Below, piece by piece: positions 52,132-61,979 of a DNA stretch of 64,000 bases (position 1 is the stretch's first letter; every line of letters begins with the position of its first letter). The position numbers were made by a program, and so were the translations under genes. The notes under the pieces are model-generated. The model had not been told where the DNA came from. It saw only the letters and a list, made by a program, of their open reading frames with translations, and did no database searches. The DNA is from an uncultured Colwellia sp. (GTDB taxonomy: Bacteria; Pseudomonadota; Gammaproteobacteria; Enterobacterales; Alteromonadaceae): NCBI GenBank assembly GCA_913058395.1, contig CAJXQI010000024.1, positions 1 to 64,000 of the forward strand, read 5' to 3'.

Positions 52132-52879
52132 GAGTATTCTCCTCTTGCATCACGAGTTCACGCACCCAAGGGCGCATGCTATTTCGGTTTAATATTTCAG
52201 TGCGAAAACGTACACATATTAAAGCCGTGACCAACAATGAAAAGCCAATAAAGCAAATCAAGAAAGGCCAAAACATATCAGCAGTCATCGAAGGCTGACC
52301 AATTTTACTTACTGTTGCTCCTTGATGAAGGGTGTTCCACCATTCAACCGAATACTTAATCACTGGTAAATTGATTACCCCAACTAAGGCCAATATACCG
52401 GCGGCTTTACCTGCTAAACTTTTGTCTTCAAAGGCGTTGTGTAACGCAATAACACCTAAATATAAAAATAATAATATTAACTCTGAGGTTAATCGTGCAT
52501 CCCAAATCCACCATGTACCCCACATAGGTTTGCCCCATGCAGCACCTGTGACCAAGGCTATAAAGGTAAATGTAGCGCCAATTGGTGCCATAGCCGCGGC
52601 TGAGGCATCAGCGAGTTTTAACTGCCAAACTAAGCTAGATAGAGCTGCAATAGCCATACCTAAATAAATGCCCATCGACAACATGGCAGCAGGTACGTGC
52701 AAATAAAATATTCTAAAAGTATCGCCCTGTTGATAATCAGCTGGCGCAAAGAGTAATGCCCAAACAATACCAATCGATAAAAAGATGAAAGCTAAGCGTG
52801 AACACCAAGGTAATATTTTACCGGCAAAGTGATAGCTGGTTTCAGGGTTTGCATAAGGGTGTAGCCATTTCCACATCAT
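52121..52879 (-). CDS. ccmC: Heme transporter subunit CcmC
   Basis: Inner-membrane heme-handling protein that loads heme onto CcmE. 252 residues with six membrane helices. The tryptophan-rich motif is WGKPMWGTWWIWDARLTSEL in the periplasmic loop; LHVPAAMLSM carries one conserved axial His and LHQGATVSK the other. Starts MMWKWLHPYANPE. One base separates it from ccmB. Confidence 0.95.
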   Translation of the reverse strand: MMWKWLHPYANPETSYHFAGKILPWCSRLAFIFLSIGIVWALLFAPADYQQGDTFRIFYLHVPAAMLSMGIYLGMAIAALSSLVWQLKLADASAAAMAPIGATFTFIALVTGAAWGKPMWGTWWIWDARLTSELILLFLYLGVIALHNAFEDKSLAGKAAGILALVGVINLPVIKYSVEWWNTLHQGATVSKIGQPSMTADMFWPFLICFIGFSLLVTALICVRFRTEILNRNSMRPWVRELVMQEENTHAV

Positions 52880-52880
52880 A

Positions 52881-53564
52881 TTAATTTGTACTCACTTTTA
52901 GTGCTGCACTTACAGCAAAAGGGGCCAAGGTTAACGAACCAAAAAATATTGCCGCGATTATAGCAAGCTGTCCGTTATAAGGTAAGTTCATTGCTGCGGT
53001 ATCAATTGCACTAGTGGCAAAAATAAGTACCGGAATGTAAAGCGGAAGCACCAATAGGCTTAATAGTACTCCGCCTTTCTTAATTCCTACGGTTAAGGCA
53101 ACACCGATAGCACCCAATAAACTGAGTACTGGCGTACCTAACAATAAAGTTAGCATAAGTGCGCCGTAACTACTTTCATGCAAATGTAGTAATACTGCGA
53201 GTAAAGGCGCAATTAAAATCAGTGGTAAACCGGTTAATAACCAATGGGCGAAAATTTTTGCAATCACTAGAATAAATACTGGGTGAGGGCTCAACAGCAT
53301 TTGTTCTAATGAGCCATCAGCATGATCAGATTTAAATAACCTATCGAGTGAAAGTAAGGTGGAAAGCAGCGCTGCCACCCAAATTATTCCAGGAGCTATG
53401 CGCGATAAAGTAGTGCTTTCTGGGCCAACACCTAATGGGAATAATGAAACGACAATAATAAAAAATAATAATGGGTTAACGATATCGTCGCGGTGACGAA
53501 AAGCGATCATCAGATCTCTTTTTACAATCAAAGAAAATGCCGCTCGATATGAAAGTTGTGTCAT
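52881..53564 (-). CDS. ccmB: Heme exporter membrane subunit CcmB
   Basis: Membrane component of the CcmAB ABC complex. 227 residues, six helices. Family stretches: FSLIVKRDLMIAFRHRDDIVNPLLFFIIVVSLFPLGVGPE in pieces, LASL-type ALLSTLLSLDRLFKSDHADGSLEQMLLSP, and LPLYIPVLIFATSAIDTAA. 12 bp after ccmA. Confidence 0.95.
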   Translation of the reverse strand: MTQLSYRAAFSLIVKRDLMIAFRHRDDIVNPLLFFIIVVSLFPLGVGPESTTLSRIAPGIIWVAALLSTLLSLDRLFKSDHADGSLEQMLLSPHPVFILVIAKIFAHWLLTGLPLILIAPLLAVLLHLHESSYGALMLTLLLGTPVLSLLGAIGVALTVGIKKGGVLLSLLVLPLYIPVLIFATSAIDTAAMNLPYNGQLAIIAAIFFGSLTLAPFAVSAALKVSTN

Positions 53565-53576
53565 GAATAAATAACC

Positions 53577-54248
53577 CTAATAAAAACGATAAGCTAAAGT
53601 GACTTTTTTTACTCGCTCAGCGGGTAACGATAAATCTTGATGAGTGGTGAGAATTACACAACCACCATTGTCGGCATGTTGAACAAATAATTGCTCTAGC
53701 TTTTCAACGCCTAGTTTGTCGATAGCGGTAAAAGGTTCATCCAAAATCCATACTTTATGCTGGCTTTGCCACAAGCGTGCTAATGATATGCGGCGATGCT
53801 GCCCAGCACTTAAATGCGATGCTAAGGCGTCTTCAAAACCGAGTAAATTAACTTCTGCCAGGGTTGCTTCTGCAGTATCGCTGCTTAAACCATGTAGAGC
53901 TAAATTAAACTCTAAATTTTCTTGTGCGGTCATCTCGCCTTTAACGCCAGGTAAGTGACCTAAGTAAAGTAAATTTTGATGGAAGGCTTCACGCTGCTCT
54001 GCAACGGCTTTGTCTTGAAAATAAATAGTACCATCGTAAGGTTGAGACAAACCGGCAAGAATACGTAACAAGCTAGTTTTACCTGCGCCATTGGGGCCTT
54101 CGATTTGTACAATATCACCAGCAGAAATATTAAGCTCAAGCGCTTCAAATAATACTCGTTCTTCACGAATACAAGTAAGCTCACGAGCACTTAATAAGGT
54201 ATTAGTGTTGCTGACTGGTGTTTCTATTTCTGCGTTTAAATTCGACAA
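53577..54248 (-). CDS. ccmA: Heme exporter ATP-binding subunit CcmA
   Basis: ATPase that drives release of heme-loaded CcmE. 223 residues: Walker [20 protein letters not shown]-loop region [20 protein letters not shown], signature [14 protein letters not shown], Walker [13 protein letters not shown] and switch His in [10 protein letters not shown]. The start is taken as TTG at 54248 with GGA upstream; no ATG lies near. First gene of ccmABCDE. Confidence 0.94.
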   Translation of the reverse strand: MSNLNAEIETPVSNTNTLLSARELTCIREERVLFEALELNISAGDIVQIEGPNGAGKTSLLRILAGLSQPYDGTIYFQDKAVAEQREAFHQNLLYLGHLPGVKGEMTAQENLEFNLALHGLSSDTAEATLAEVNLLGFEDALASHLSAGQHRRISLARLWQSQHKVWILDEPFTAIDKLGVEKLEQLFVQHADNGGCVILTTHQDLSLPAERVKKVTLAYRFY

Positions 54249-54566
54249 AGCTATCCACTTAACTGGTGTATTGCGATATGGGCTGATAATAACGTAATAA
54301 ATGTCATCACGATTTGACTTATGTCACTATATTTTGACTTTGATCGCTCTAAGCAATCGCCATAATACTATATCATTCAATAAAGGCTAGTGTTTACCCT
54401 TGATTCGTAACAGGAAATGTAAAAATATGACGGCTTAGATACTGCGGTAATATTTGTTTTAAATCTAATATGAAATCATGTGAGCTATTTGCGATAATAC
54501 ATCGTATAAGTTGTTTAATACTAAGTGGCTCAAACAATTATATCGCTTGGTAAAATAGGGGAAGTT
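54249..54566. other. Divergent intergenic region ccmA / glutathione peroxidase (318 bp)
   Basis: Should carry the ccm promoter (minus) and the peroxidase promoter (plus). I saw no FNR-like, OxyR-like or other palindrome that I can defend. TAGGGGAAG before 54567 is the peroxidase ribosome binding site. Confidence 0.5.
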
Positions 54567-55133
54567 ATGAAAATGTTAATATCAAGGGTACTAATTCCAT
54601 CGCTACTAATAGCGATGACTACATTTAATGCTAGCGCAAAAGACACGGCTGAAAGCACGCAATGCTTGCCATTCATGCAACATAGTGAAAAGAAATTGCA
54701 TGCGAAAGATATGTTGGACTTGTGTGAGCTAACGGCTGGAAAGCCAATGTTAATTGTTAATACTGCAAGTCATTGTGGTTTTACACCGCAATTTACCGCA
54801 CTTGAAGCATTGCACAAAGAATATAAAGACAAGGGCTTAGTGGTTATCGGTTTTCCTTCAGATGATTTTTTTCAAGAAGAAGATAATGAAAAAGATACTG
54901 CCGACATTTGCTTTGTAAATTATGGCGTAACATTTAATATGTTGTCGCCTGTGCATGTATGGGGCAGCAACGCACATCCAATTTTTAAGAAATTAGCAGA
55001 TAAAACTACTGCGCCAAAATGGAACTTTTATAAATATTTAGTCAGTGCTGATGGTAAAACGGTTAAGCATTTCAATAGTAAAGTAACTCCTGATTCTGAA
55101 GTTTTCGTTAACGCTGTTAACGCTATTTTATAG
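54567..55133 (+). CDS. Exported glutathione peroxidase-family protein, probably thioredoxin-type
   Basis: 188 residues from the ATG at 54567 (AGGGGAAG upstream); a TTG 14 codons earlier is unlikely. Signal peptide MKMLISRVLIPSLLIAMTTFNASA, so periplasmic. Peroxidatic Cys in VNTASHCGFTPQFTALEAL. The Gln and Trp-Asn of the catalytic tetrad are kept (FFQEE, KWNFYKYLV). FPCNQF is altered to FPSDDF. A later Cys in ADICFVNYG stands where thiol-dependent members have their resolving Cys. It would reduce peroxides using a thiol donor. Just upstream of hemH (9 bp), so co-transcribed. Confidence 0.88.
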   Translation: MKMLISRVLIPSLLIAMTTFNASAKDTAESTQCLPFMQHSEKKLHAKDMLDLCELTAGKPMLIVNTASHCGFTPQFTALEALHKEYKDKGLVVIGFPSDDFFQEEDNEKDTADICFVNYGVTFNMLSPVHVWGSNAHPIFKKLADKTTAPKWNFYKYLVSADGKTVKHFNSKVTPDSEVFVNAVNAIL

Positions 55134-55142
55134 AGATAATTT

Positions 55143-56162
55143 ATGTCTAGGTACGCTGGAAAAAGTAAAAAAATTCATGACTTCACCGCAAAAACTGGTG
55201 TGCTATTAACTAACTTAGGCACGCCTGATAGCCCAACCGCTAGTGCACTGCGAAAGTACTTACGTGAGTTCCTCTCTGATCCTCGTGTGGTAGAAATACC
55301 GCGTTTAATTTGGCTAGTGATATTACATGGCATTATTTTACGTGTTAGACCTAAGAAATCGGCTAAATTATACGAGAGTATCTGGACTGAGCAAGGTTCG
55401 CCACTGTTAGTGATTAGTAAGCAGCAAAAAGCAAAAGTTGAGAAAATACTGACTGAAAAATATGGCGATAAAGTTATGGTGGATGTGGCTATGCGCTATG
55501 GTAGCCCATCGATAGATAATGCCTTAGAAAATTTTCAGGAAAATGGTGTTAATAATATTGTCGTGTTGCCTTTATATCCGCAATACGGCGGGCCAACAAC
55601 GGGATCAACATTTGATGCGGTATTTAATAAAATTAAAACTTGGCGCTGGATCCCAAGCATTCACTTTCAAAGTGGTTACCATGATCAACCGCTATACATA
55701 AAGGCATTAGCAGCCAGTATTAATAATCATATTGAAGCGCACGGTAAGCCTGACAAGTTAGTTTTCTCTTATCATGGTATGCCAAAGTACTTTTTAGAGC
55801 AGGGTGACCCATATTATTGTTTTAGCCACAAAACTACTCGTTTAGTGGTTGAAGAGCTTGGCTTTGATAAAGACGATTATGTCATGACCTTTCAATCACG
55901 TTTTGGGAAAGCTGAGTGGCTTAAACCATATACAGATGAAACACTGGCAAGCTTGGCGCAAGCAGGTAATAACCATGTGGCAATCATAAGCCCAGCGTTT
56001 AGTGCAGATTGTTTAGAAACATTAGAAGAACTAGTACATGAAAATAAAGAAGTCTTTATTGCTGCAGGTGGCGAACAGTACCATTATATTCCAGCGCTAA
56101 ATGACGATGATATGCATATTGCGGCAATGCTGGATTTAATTGAGCCACACATTAATAAGTAA
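55143..56162 (+). CDS. hemH: Ferrochelatase
   Basis: Inserts ferrous iron into protoporphyrin IX, the last step of heme synthesis. 339 residues. Family blocks: TGVLLTNLGTPDSPTASALRKYLREFLSDPRVVEIPR in pieces, VDVAMRYGSPSI, VLPLYPQYGGPTTGSTFD, catalytic His in LVFSYHGMPKYFLEQGDPYY, MTFQSRFGKAEWLKPYTDETL, and PAFSADCLETLEELVHEN with the acidic ligand. Lies near the ccm heme-handling operon and behind a peroxidase. No Fe-S cluster motif. Confidence 0.97.
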   Translation: MSRYAGKSKKIHDFTAKTGVLLTNLGTPDSPTASALRKYLREFLSDPRVVEIPRLIWLVILHGIILRVRPKKSAKLYESIWTEQGSPLLVISKQQKAKVEKILTEKYGDKVMVDVAMRYGSPSIDNALENFQENGVNNIVVLPLYPQYGGPTTGSTFDAVFNKIKTWRWIPSIHFQSGYHDQPLYIKALAASINNHIEAHGKPDKLVFSYHGMPKYFLEQGDPYYCFSHKTTRLVVEELGFDKDDYVMTFQSRFGKAEWLKPYTDETLASLAQAGNNHVAIISPAFSADCLETLEELVHENKEVFIAAGGEQYHYIPALNDDDMHIAAMLDLIEPHINK

Positions 56163-56191
56163 TTGTAGAATGGGTTAAGATTAAGTAATGA

Positions 56192-56224
56192 ATCGCTAGT
56201 AAAAGAGAAAATTTTACTAGCGAT
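56192..56224. repeat. 13-bp perfect hairpin downstream of hemH
   Basis: Arms ATCGCTAGTAAAA and TTTTACTAGCGAT with a 7-base loop. No T run follows, and a proper terminator comes 7 bp later. It may stabilise the hemH mRNA 3' end or be an older terminator. Confidence 0.75.
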
Positions 56225-56230
56225 AGAAAC

Positions 56231-56260
56231 AAAAAAACGAAACATAAGTTTCGTTTTTTT
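56231..56260. terminator. Bidirectional rho-independent terminator between hemH and the cold-shock gene
   Basis: Stem ACGAAAC / GTTTCGT with loop ATAA, flanked by seven A and seven T, which can pair to extend the stem. Works for hemH (plus) and the cold-shock gene (minus). Confidence 0.93.
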
Positions 56261-56317
56261 ATTTAATCTTTAGCATTTTCTATATGGAAGAGGCTAAAGA
56301 GAAGTTTGCACTTTAGA

Positions 56318-56527
56318 TTAAGATGCAACTACGTTTTCAGCTTCAGGACCTTTTTGGCCTTGTTTTACGCTGAAAGTTACGGCTTGACCATCAGTCAAAG
56401 TACGGAAACCGTCACCAGAGATTGCACTAAAGTGAACAAAAACGTCAGCGCCGTTTTCTTGCTCGATGAAACCGAAGCCTTTAGATTCGTTAAAAAATTT
56501 TACTTTACCAGTTACTGTATCAGACAT
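56318..56527 (-). CDS. Cold-shock domain protein, CspA family
   Basis: Single-strand nucleic-acid-binding protein that melts mRNA structure. 69 residues, one cold-shock domain: [21 protein letters not shown] (RNP1 is KGFGFI), DVFVHFSAI (RNP2), and the ending [12 protein letters not shown]. Which CspA paralogue it matches cannot be told from this. A long spacer upstream fits a structured 5' leader. Confidence 0.95.
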   Translation of the reverse strand: MSDTVTGKVKFFNESKGFGFIEQENGADVFVHFSAISGDGFRTLTDGQAVTFSVKQGQKGPEAENVVAS

Positions 56528-56834
56528 ACTAACATTTCTCGCAGATCAAAAATTAAAGTTTAGCCAAAACGGCCATATACGGAGTAAATGCCCCCCACCT
56601 ATAAAGTACAGGCAGAGAAAGGTTTCCAGTAACACATATTAAAGCGTCTAGGCTGATTAAAAGTCTATTGACTTAAAACCTCTCCTTATCCCGAAACGCA
56701 AAAACTCAACGCAAAAAGATATTAACACATTAGAATTTAGGAATCTCTAAAAAAAATGAAGATTACATTACTTTTTTATGACAAAAAAAAGCCAGCGATA
56801 ATGCTGGCTTTTATAACTACTAAAAATGAATGGC
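56528..56834. other. Leader of the cold-shock gene and 3' end of valS (307 bp)
   Basis: The part next to the cold-shock gene (56528-about 56700) probably holds its promoter and a long untranslated leader, as in cspA-type genes; it has a C run (ATGCCCCCCACC at about 56587) and scattered short pairings, but I could not define a cold-box. 56781-56812 is the valS terminator. No ORF. Confidence 0.5.
56781..56812 (-). terminator. Rho-independent terminator of the pepA-holC-valS operon
   Basis: 10-bp stem AAAAGCCAGC / GCTGGCTTTT, loop of six; on the minus strand followed by eight T. It lies 22 bp after the valS stop. Confidence 0.95.
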
Positions 56835-59690
56835 TTACATTTCAGCTATTTGAGCTTTCTGGTCAACCATTTTAGCTAATGTTGACTCTGCTTCTGCTAA
56901 CTTAGCTTTTTCTTTATTGATAACCGCTTCGGGTGCTTTATCAACAAATTTTTCATTACTAAGCTTACCTCGAACACGGTCTGCGTCTTTGGTTAGCTTT
57001 TCAATTGCTTTATCTAATCTCGCTAGTTCAGCATCTTTATCAATTAAACCAGCCATTGGTATTAGCACTGATAAATCACCAACCACAGCGGTTGCTGAAG
57101 CCGGACCGTTGTCATCATTTGCTAACACTTCAATACTTTCTAATTTAGCTAAAGCACTAATGAATTGTTCGTTGTTTGATAAGCGACGTTGATCATCTGC
57201 ACTTACGTTTTTCAGTAACACAGGCAAAGGCTTACTTGGTGAAATATCCATTTCGCCGCGAATATTACGAATTGCGACGATGAACTGTTTTACCCACTCT
57301 AAATCATCAATGGCTTGCTGGTCACAATTACTTTCGTTAAATTGTGGGAAGGCTTGCACCATTATTGAATCACCATTTTTATTAAAATTACTTAATGGCT
57401 GTACGCGCTGCCAAATAGTTTCAGTAATAAACGGCATAATAGGATGCATTAAACGCAATAAACCTTCTAATACATTTACTAACGTATGGCGTGTTGCACG
57501 TTGCTGTGCTTCATTGCCTTTAAACAATACCGGCTTGGTTAACTCTAAGTACCAATCACAGAATTGATTCCAGGTGAATTCATACAATGCTTGTGAGGCA
57601 AGATCAAAGCGGAAAGAGTCAAATGCTTCATGTACGGTTTTAACAGTTTGTTCAAACTGACCTATGATCCAGCGATCTGCTAATGATAACTCCATTTCAC
57701 CGCCAGTAGCACCGCAGTCAAACTCTTCAGTGTTCATCATTACGTAACGGCTAGCGTTCCATAATTTGTTGGTGAAGTTACGGTAGCCTTCAAGACGTTT
57801 CATATCCCAGCTAATGTCACGACCTGTAGTAGCAACAGAAGTTAATGTAAAACGTAAGGCGTCAGTACCGTGAGCTTCAATACCTTCAGGGTATTCTTTC
57901 TTAGTTAGCTTGGTAATTTTAGCGGCAAGTTTAGGCTGCATCATGTTACCAGTGCGTTTCTCTAATAAGTCTTCTAAAGAAATGCCATCAATCATGTCTA
58001 ATGGATCAACAACATTACCTTTTGATTTACTCATTTTATCGCCATTTTCATCACGAATAAGGCCGGTCATGTAAATTTTCTTAAACGGTATTTGTGCTTT
58101 ACCGTTTTCATCTTTATTGAAATGCATGGTCATCATGATCATACGAGCAACCCAGAAGAAAATAATATCAAAACCTGTTACCAATACATCAGTCGGGTGG
58201 AAGGTTTTTAAATCTTCAGTCTCTTTTGGCCAACCTAGTGTTGAGAAAGTCCATAAAGCGGATGAGAACCAAGTATCAAGTACATCATCGTCTTGGCGTA
58301 ACTTCATATCCGCAGGAATGTCATTGTTTGCGCGTACTTCTTCTTCTGTACGGCCAACATAAACCTTTTCGTTTTCGTCATACCATGCAGGAATACGATG
58401 TCCCCACCAAAGTTGGCGTGAAATACACCAATCTTGCACGTCTTTCATCCAAGAGAAGTATAAGTTTTCGTATTGTTTAGGCACAAATTCTATTTGACCA
58501 TCTTTTACTGCGTCAACAGCGGGGCCTGCTAATTTTTCAACACGAACATACCACTGATCCGTTAATAGTGGCTCAATGATCACACCTGATCTGTCGCCAT
58601 AAGGGGCAACTAAATCATGATCTTTTACTTCAACTAATAAGCCAAGTTCATCGAATTTAGTAACAATAGCTTTACGAGCAACGAAACGGTCCATGCCTGC
58701 GAATTCGCTAGGTAATTCAGTACTATAAGCTGTTGATACTTCGCCTTTAGTATCATAAACCTCAGCGCTTGCTAAAATTGCCGCGTCTTTGTTTAAAATA
58801 TTGATTTGTGGCAGAGCATGACGTTTGCCAACTTCATTATCGTTGAAATCATGCGCAGGGGTAATTTTTACACAACCTGTGCCTTTTTCCATATCAGCGT
58901 GATCATCACCAACAATGGGAATTAAACGATTTACTAATGGTAATAAAACTTGTTTACCAATTAAATCTTTATAACGAGGATCTTCAGGGTTAACAGCAAC
59001 ACCGGTATCACCTAACATGGTTTCAGGTCGTGTGGTTGCTACTACTAAATAATCAAGGCCTTCAGCTGTTTTCGCGCCGTCAGCTAATGGATAACGCAAG
59101 TGCCACATGTGGCCTTTTTTGTCTTTGTTTTCTACTTCTAAATCAGAAATAGCGGTGTGGAATTTAGGATCCCAGTTTACTAGACGTTTACCACGGTAAA
59201 TTAGGTCATCTTCAAATAGACGTACAAAAACTTCTTGTACAGCTTCAGACATGCCATCGTCCATGGTGAAACGTTCGCGAGACCAATCAATAGAGTTACC
59301 TAAACGGCGCATTTGCTTACCAATAGTGCCGCCTGACTCTTCTTTCCATTCCCAGATTTTATCGATAAAGCCTTCACGACCGTAGTCATGACGGGTTTTA
59401 TCTTCTTCTGCGGCAATTTTACGTTCTACTACCATTTGAGTTGCGATACCTGCATGGTCGCAACCTGTTTGCCATAAGGTATTTTTACCTTGCATACGTT
59501 GGTAACGAATTAAAGTATCCATAATGGTTTGTTGAAAAGCATGCCCCATATGCAAACTACCTGTGACATTCGGTGGTGGTATTGCAATGCTGTAGCTGTC
59601 GCCTTCGCCAGTTGGGCTAAAGTAACCTTGTTCTTCCCAGCTTTTATACAGGGATTGTTCAATATTTGCGGGGGTAAATGTTTTTTCCAT
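56835..59690 (-). CDS. valS: Valyl-tRNA synthetase
   Basis: Class I synthetase, charges tRNA-Val and edits mischarged Thr. 951 residues from the ATG at 59690, identical in length to E. coli ValS; an upstream in-frame codon at 59750 overlapping holC is unlikely. N-terminal [22 protein letters not shown] motif [15 protein letters not shown], editing domain with [22 protein letters not shown] motif [17 protein letters not shown], anticodon-binding domain, and C-terminal coiled coil ([15 protein letters not shown] to the end). Third gene of pepA-holC-valS. Confidence 0.98.
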   Translation of the reverse strand: MEKTFTPANIEQSLYKSWEEQGYFSPTGEGDSYSIAIPPPNVTGSLHMGHAFQQTIMDTLIRYQRMQGKNTLWQTGCDHAGIATQMVVERKIAAEEDKTRHDYGREGFIDKIWEWKEESGGTIGKQMRRLGNSIDWSRERFTMDDGMSEAVQEVFVRLFEDDLIYRGKRLVNWDPKFHTAISDLEVENKDKKGHMWHLRYPLADGAKTAEGLDYLVVATTRPETMLGDTGVAVNPEDPRYKDLIGKQVLLPLVNRLIPIVGDDHADMEKGTGCVKITPAHDFNDNEVGKRHALPQINILNKDAAILASAEVYDTKGEVSTAYSTELPSEFAGMDRFVARKAIVTKFDELGLLVEVKDHDLVAPYGDRSGVIIEPLLTDQWYVRVEKLAGPAVDAVKDGQIEFVPKQYENLYFSWMKDVQDWCISRQLWWGHRIPAWYDENEKVYVGRTEEEVRANNDIPADMKLRQDDDVLDTWFSSALWTFSTLGWPKETEDLKTFHPTDVLVTGFDIIFFWVARMIMMTMHFNKDENGKAQIPFKKIYMTGLIRDENGDKMSKSKGNVVDPLDMIDGISLEDLLEKRTGNMMQPKLAAKITKLTKKEYPEGIEAHGTDALRFTLTSVATTGRDISWDMKRLEGYRNFTNKLWNASRYVMMNTEEFDCGATGGEMELSLADRWIIGQFEQTVKTVHEAFDSFRFDLASQALYEFTWNQFCDWYLELTKPVLFKGNEAQQRATRHTLVNVLEGLLRLMHPIMPFITETIWQRVQPLSNFNKNGDSIMVQAFPQFNESNCDQQAIDDLEWVKQFIVAIRNIRGEMDISPSKPLPVLLKNVSADDQRRLSNNEQFISALAKLESIEVLANDDNGPASATAVVGDLSVLIPMAGLIDKDAELARLDKAIEKLTKDADRVRGKLSNEKFVDKAPEAVINKEKAKLAEAESTLAKMVDQKAQIAEM

Positions 59691-59712
59691 CAGATTTTCC
59701 GTCAGAAGATTT

Positions 59713-60189
59713 TTAACTGGTTGTATCGATAGGTTGTGGTGCGCTAGCAACTTGGTGAGCTACGTTGAAATTCCATTGGCGACAAGTACGAAAACGGTTT
59801 CGAGCTTGTTCTTTTAGCATTTCATCGGCAGGCACAAAATCTATCAGATGCGAAAATTGGTTAGCAAAGTTGGGTACATCGCTAGTTAAATTAATTAAAA
59901 CCGCTCGGCGGTTAGTCGGTGCCTGCCAGCTAATTTCAACAGCAGCACCTTGTTTTGGACCTTCACCAATCAGGTTGTGCGGTACAAAACTTGTTGGATC
60001 AAAGGCCCACAACATTTCATCTATGTTATGAGCACTTTCTTGACCTTGGGTATAAATAAATACCCGCTGATTTTGGCGATAAAAATATGCGGCTTGCAAA
60101 CAAGCATAATGCAGGTGTAACTGTTCATCAGATACACCTGTTATTTTACTTTGCTCTTCAATGCTGTAGAACATTGCTTGGGTTTGCAT
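59713..60189 (-). CDS. holC: DNA polymerase III subunit chi
   Basis: Clamp-loader accessory subunit that contacts SSB. 158 residues (E. coli 147). Matches the family: AMFYSIEE start, [32 protein letters not shown] (E. coli DEALWARPAESFVPHNLAGEGP) and [26 protein letters not shown]. 22 bp upstream of the valS start and 31 bp downstream of pepA. The C-terminal about 12 residues are an extension. Confidence 0.93.
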   Translation of the reverse strand: MQTQAMFYSIEEQSKITGVSDEQLHLHYACLQAAYFYRQNQRVFIYTQGQESAHNIDEMLWAFDPTSFVPHNLIGEGPKQGAAVEISWQAPTNRRAVLINLTSDVPNFANQFSHLIDFVPADEMLKEQARNRFRTCRQWNFNVAHQVASAPQPIDTTS

Positions 60190-60220
60190 GACTTTATTCC
60201 GCGTAGTAATTCAGTGAGAA

Positions 60221-61726
60221 CTATTCGCCTTGCTCAGCGCCAGAACGATTCAATAAAAATTGCGTTAACATACTTACTGGGCGGCCTGTAGACCCTTTGT
60301 TCTTACCACTACGCCATGCTGTACCGGCAATATCTAAATGTGCCCAATTATATTTTTTGGTAAACTTAGATAAGAAACAAGCTGCGGTAATAGTACCTGC
60401 TTCTTTACCACCTAAATTGGTAAAGTCAGCAAATGGGCTTTCAAGTTGATCTTGATAGTCATCCCATAACGGCATACGCCAAGCGCGGTCACCACTTTGC
60501 TCAGAAGCATTTAATAACTCATGGGCCAGTGGGTTATGGCTACTTAGTAAGCCCGTTGCATGTGCGCCTAAAGCAACAACACAAGCACCGGTTAAGGTAG
60601 CAACATCGATAACAAGCTCAGGGTCAAAGCGTTCAACATAAGTTAATGCGTCACACAATACTAAACGGCCTTCGGCATCAGTATTTAATACTTCAACCGT
60701 TTGGCCAGACATCGTCGTTAAAATATCACCCGGACGATAAGCATTACTGCTTGGCATGTTTTCACAGCCCGCTAAAACGCCAATAACATTAATCGGTAAG
60801 TTCAGTTCTGCAAGTGAGTGCATAGCACCTAAAACACCGGCAGCACCGCCCATGTCATATTTCATTTCATCCATGCCAGCGCCTGGCTTTAATGAAATAC
60901 CACCACTGTCAAAAGTTAAACCTTTACCAACTAATACCAATGGTTTTGAATCATCACCAGCGCCATTATATTTGATAATGCTCATTAACGACTCATTTAC
61001 TGAACCACGGCCGACGGCTAAATATGAGCCCATGCCGAGTTCTTCCATTTCTTTTTCGTTAACTACTTGAGTCGTTACGTTATCGTAATCGTTATCAAGA
61101 ATTTGTGCTTGTTCAGCTAAATAAGCAGGGTTACAAATATTTGGCGGCATGTTAGCAACATTCTTACAGGTAGTAATACCTTCTGAAACAGCTAAACCAT
61201 GGCTAATCGCGCGTTCACCAATCGGTAATTCACGACGAGTAGGTACATTAAAAACAATTTTACGTAACGGGCGACGTGGTTCTTCTTTACGTGTTTTTAA
61301 ACTGTTAAAACTGTATAAACAGTCTTGCGTTGCTTCGATAGCTTGACGCACTTTCCAATAAGTATCGCGACCTTTAACATGTAATTCAGATAAGAAACAT
61401 ACTGCTTCCATTGAACCTGTTTCATTTAAGGTATTAATTGTTTTGCTGATAATTTGGCGATATTGGCGTTCGTCTAATTCACGCTCTTTACCACAGCCAA
61501 CCAATAATACGCGTTCGCTAAGGATATTTGGTACGTGATGCAACAACAGCATTTGCCCAGATTTGCCTTCAAGGTCGCCGCGACGTAGTAAATTGCTAAT
61601 ATAGCCTTCACTGATTTCGTCTAGTTGCTCAGCGATTGCCGACAAACGACGTGGCTCGAAAACACCCACGACAATACAGGCGCTGCGTTGTTTTTCCGGA
61701 CTGCCACTTTTTACACTGAACTCCAT
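60221..61726 (-). CDS. pepA: Leucyl aminopeptidase (cytosol aminopeptidase)
   Basis: M17 metallopeptidase; in E. coli also a DNA-binding factor for Xer recombination and carAB control. 501 residues (E. coli 503). Signature [14 protein letters not shown] is present, with metal-ligand Lys/Asp region [29 protein letters not shown] and [17 protein letters not shown]. Catalytic Lys and Arg stretches intact. Good AGGAGA ribosome binding site. First gene of pepA-holC-valS, divergent from lptF as in E. coli. Confidence 0.97.
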   Translation of the reverse strand: MEFSVKSGSPEKQRSACIVVGVFEPRRLSAIAEQLDEISEGYISNLLRRGDLEGKSGQMLLLHHVPNILSERVLLVGCGKERELDERQYRQIISKTINTLNETGSMEAVCFLSELHVKGRDTYWKVRQAIEATQDCLYSFNSLKTRKEEPRRPLRKIVFNVPTRRELPIGERAISHGLAVSEGITTCKNVANMPPNICNPAYLAEQAQILDNDYDNVTTQVVNEKEMEELGMGSYLAVGRGSVNESLMSIIKYNGAGDDSKPLVLVGKGLTFDSGGISLKPGAGMDEMKYDMGGAAGVLGAMHSLAELNLPINVIGVLAGCENMPSSNAYRPGDILTTMSGQTVEVLNTDAEGRLVLCDALTYVERFDPELVIDVATLTGACVVALGAHATGLLSSHNPLAHELLNASEQSGDRAWRMPLWDDYQDQLESPFADFTNLGGKEAGTITAACFLSKFTKKYNWAHLDIAGTAWRSGKNKGSTGRPVSMLTQFLLNRSGAEQGE

Positions 61727-61979
61727 GAGGTCTCCTAATTTTGACTCAAATGCGTATATTTTATTGAAATTATACTATTTAACTTGCTAAAAACAGTAAA
61801 TAATCGCTAAGCTTACTTTTAAATCTATTCGGCTAAAGGCTATAATTATAGCCGGATTGCACAGCATTACCCGAGAAGCTTATATTTTAATTACTGCTGA
61901 AAATAACAAGTTTACTGAAAAAATGCCTGTATGTCAGAAAAAAACCATGTTTTATAGAAAGTTTTTATAGGATCACTTT

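Noticed and set aside
59691-59750. 20-residue N-terminal extension of ValS
   Set aside because: It overlaps holC; the ATG at 59690 gives 951 residues and the family-typical MEKTF start.
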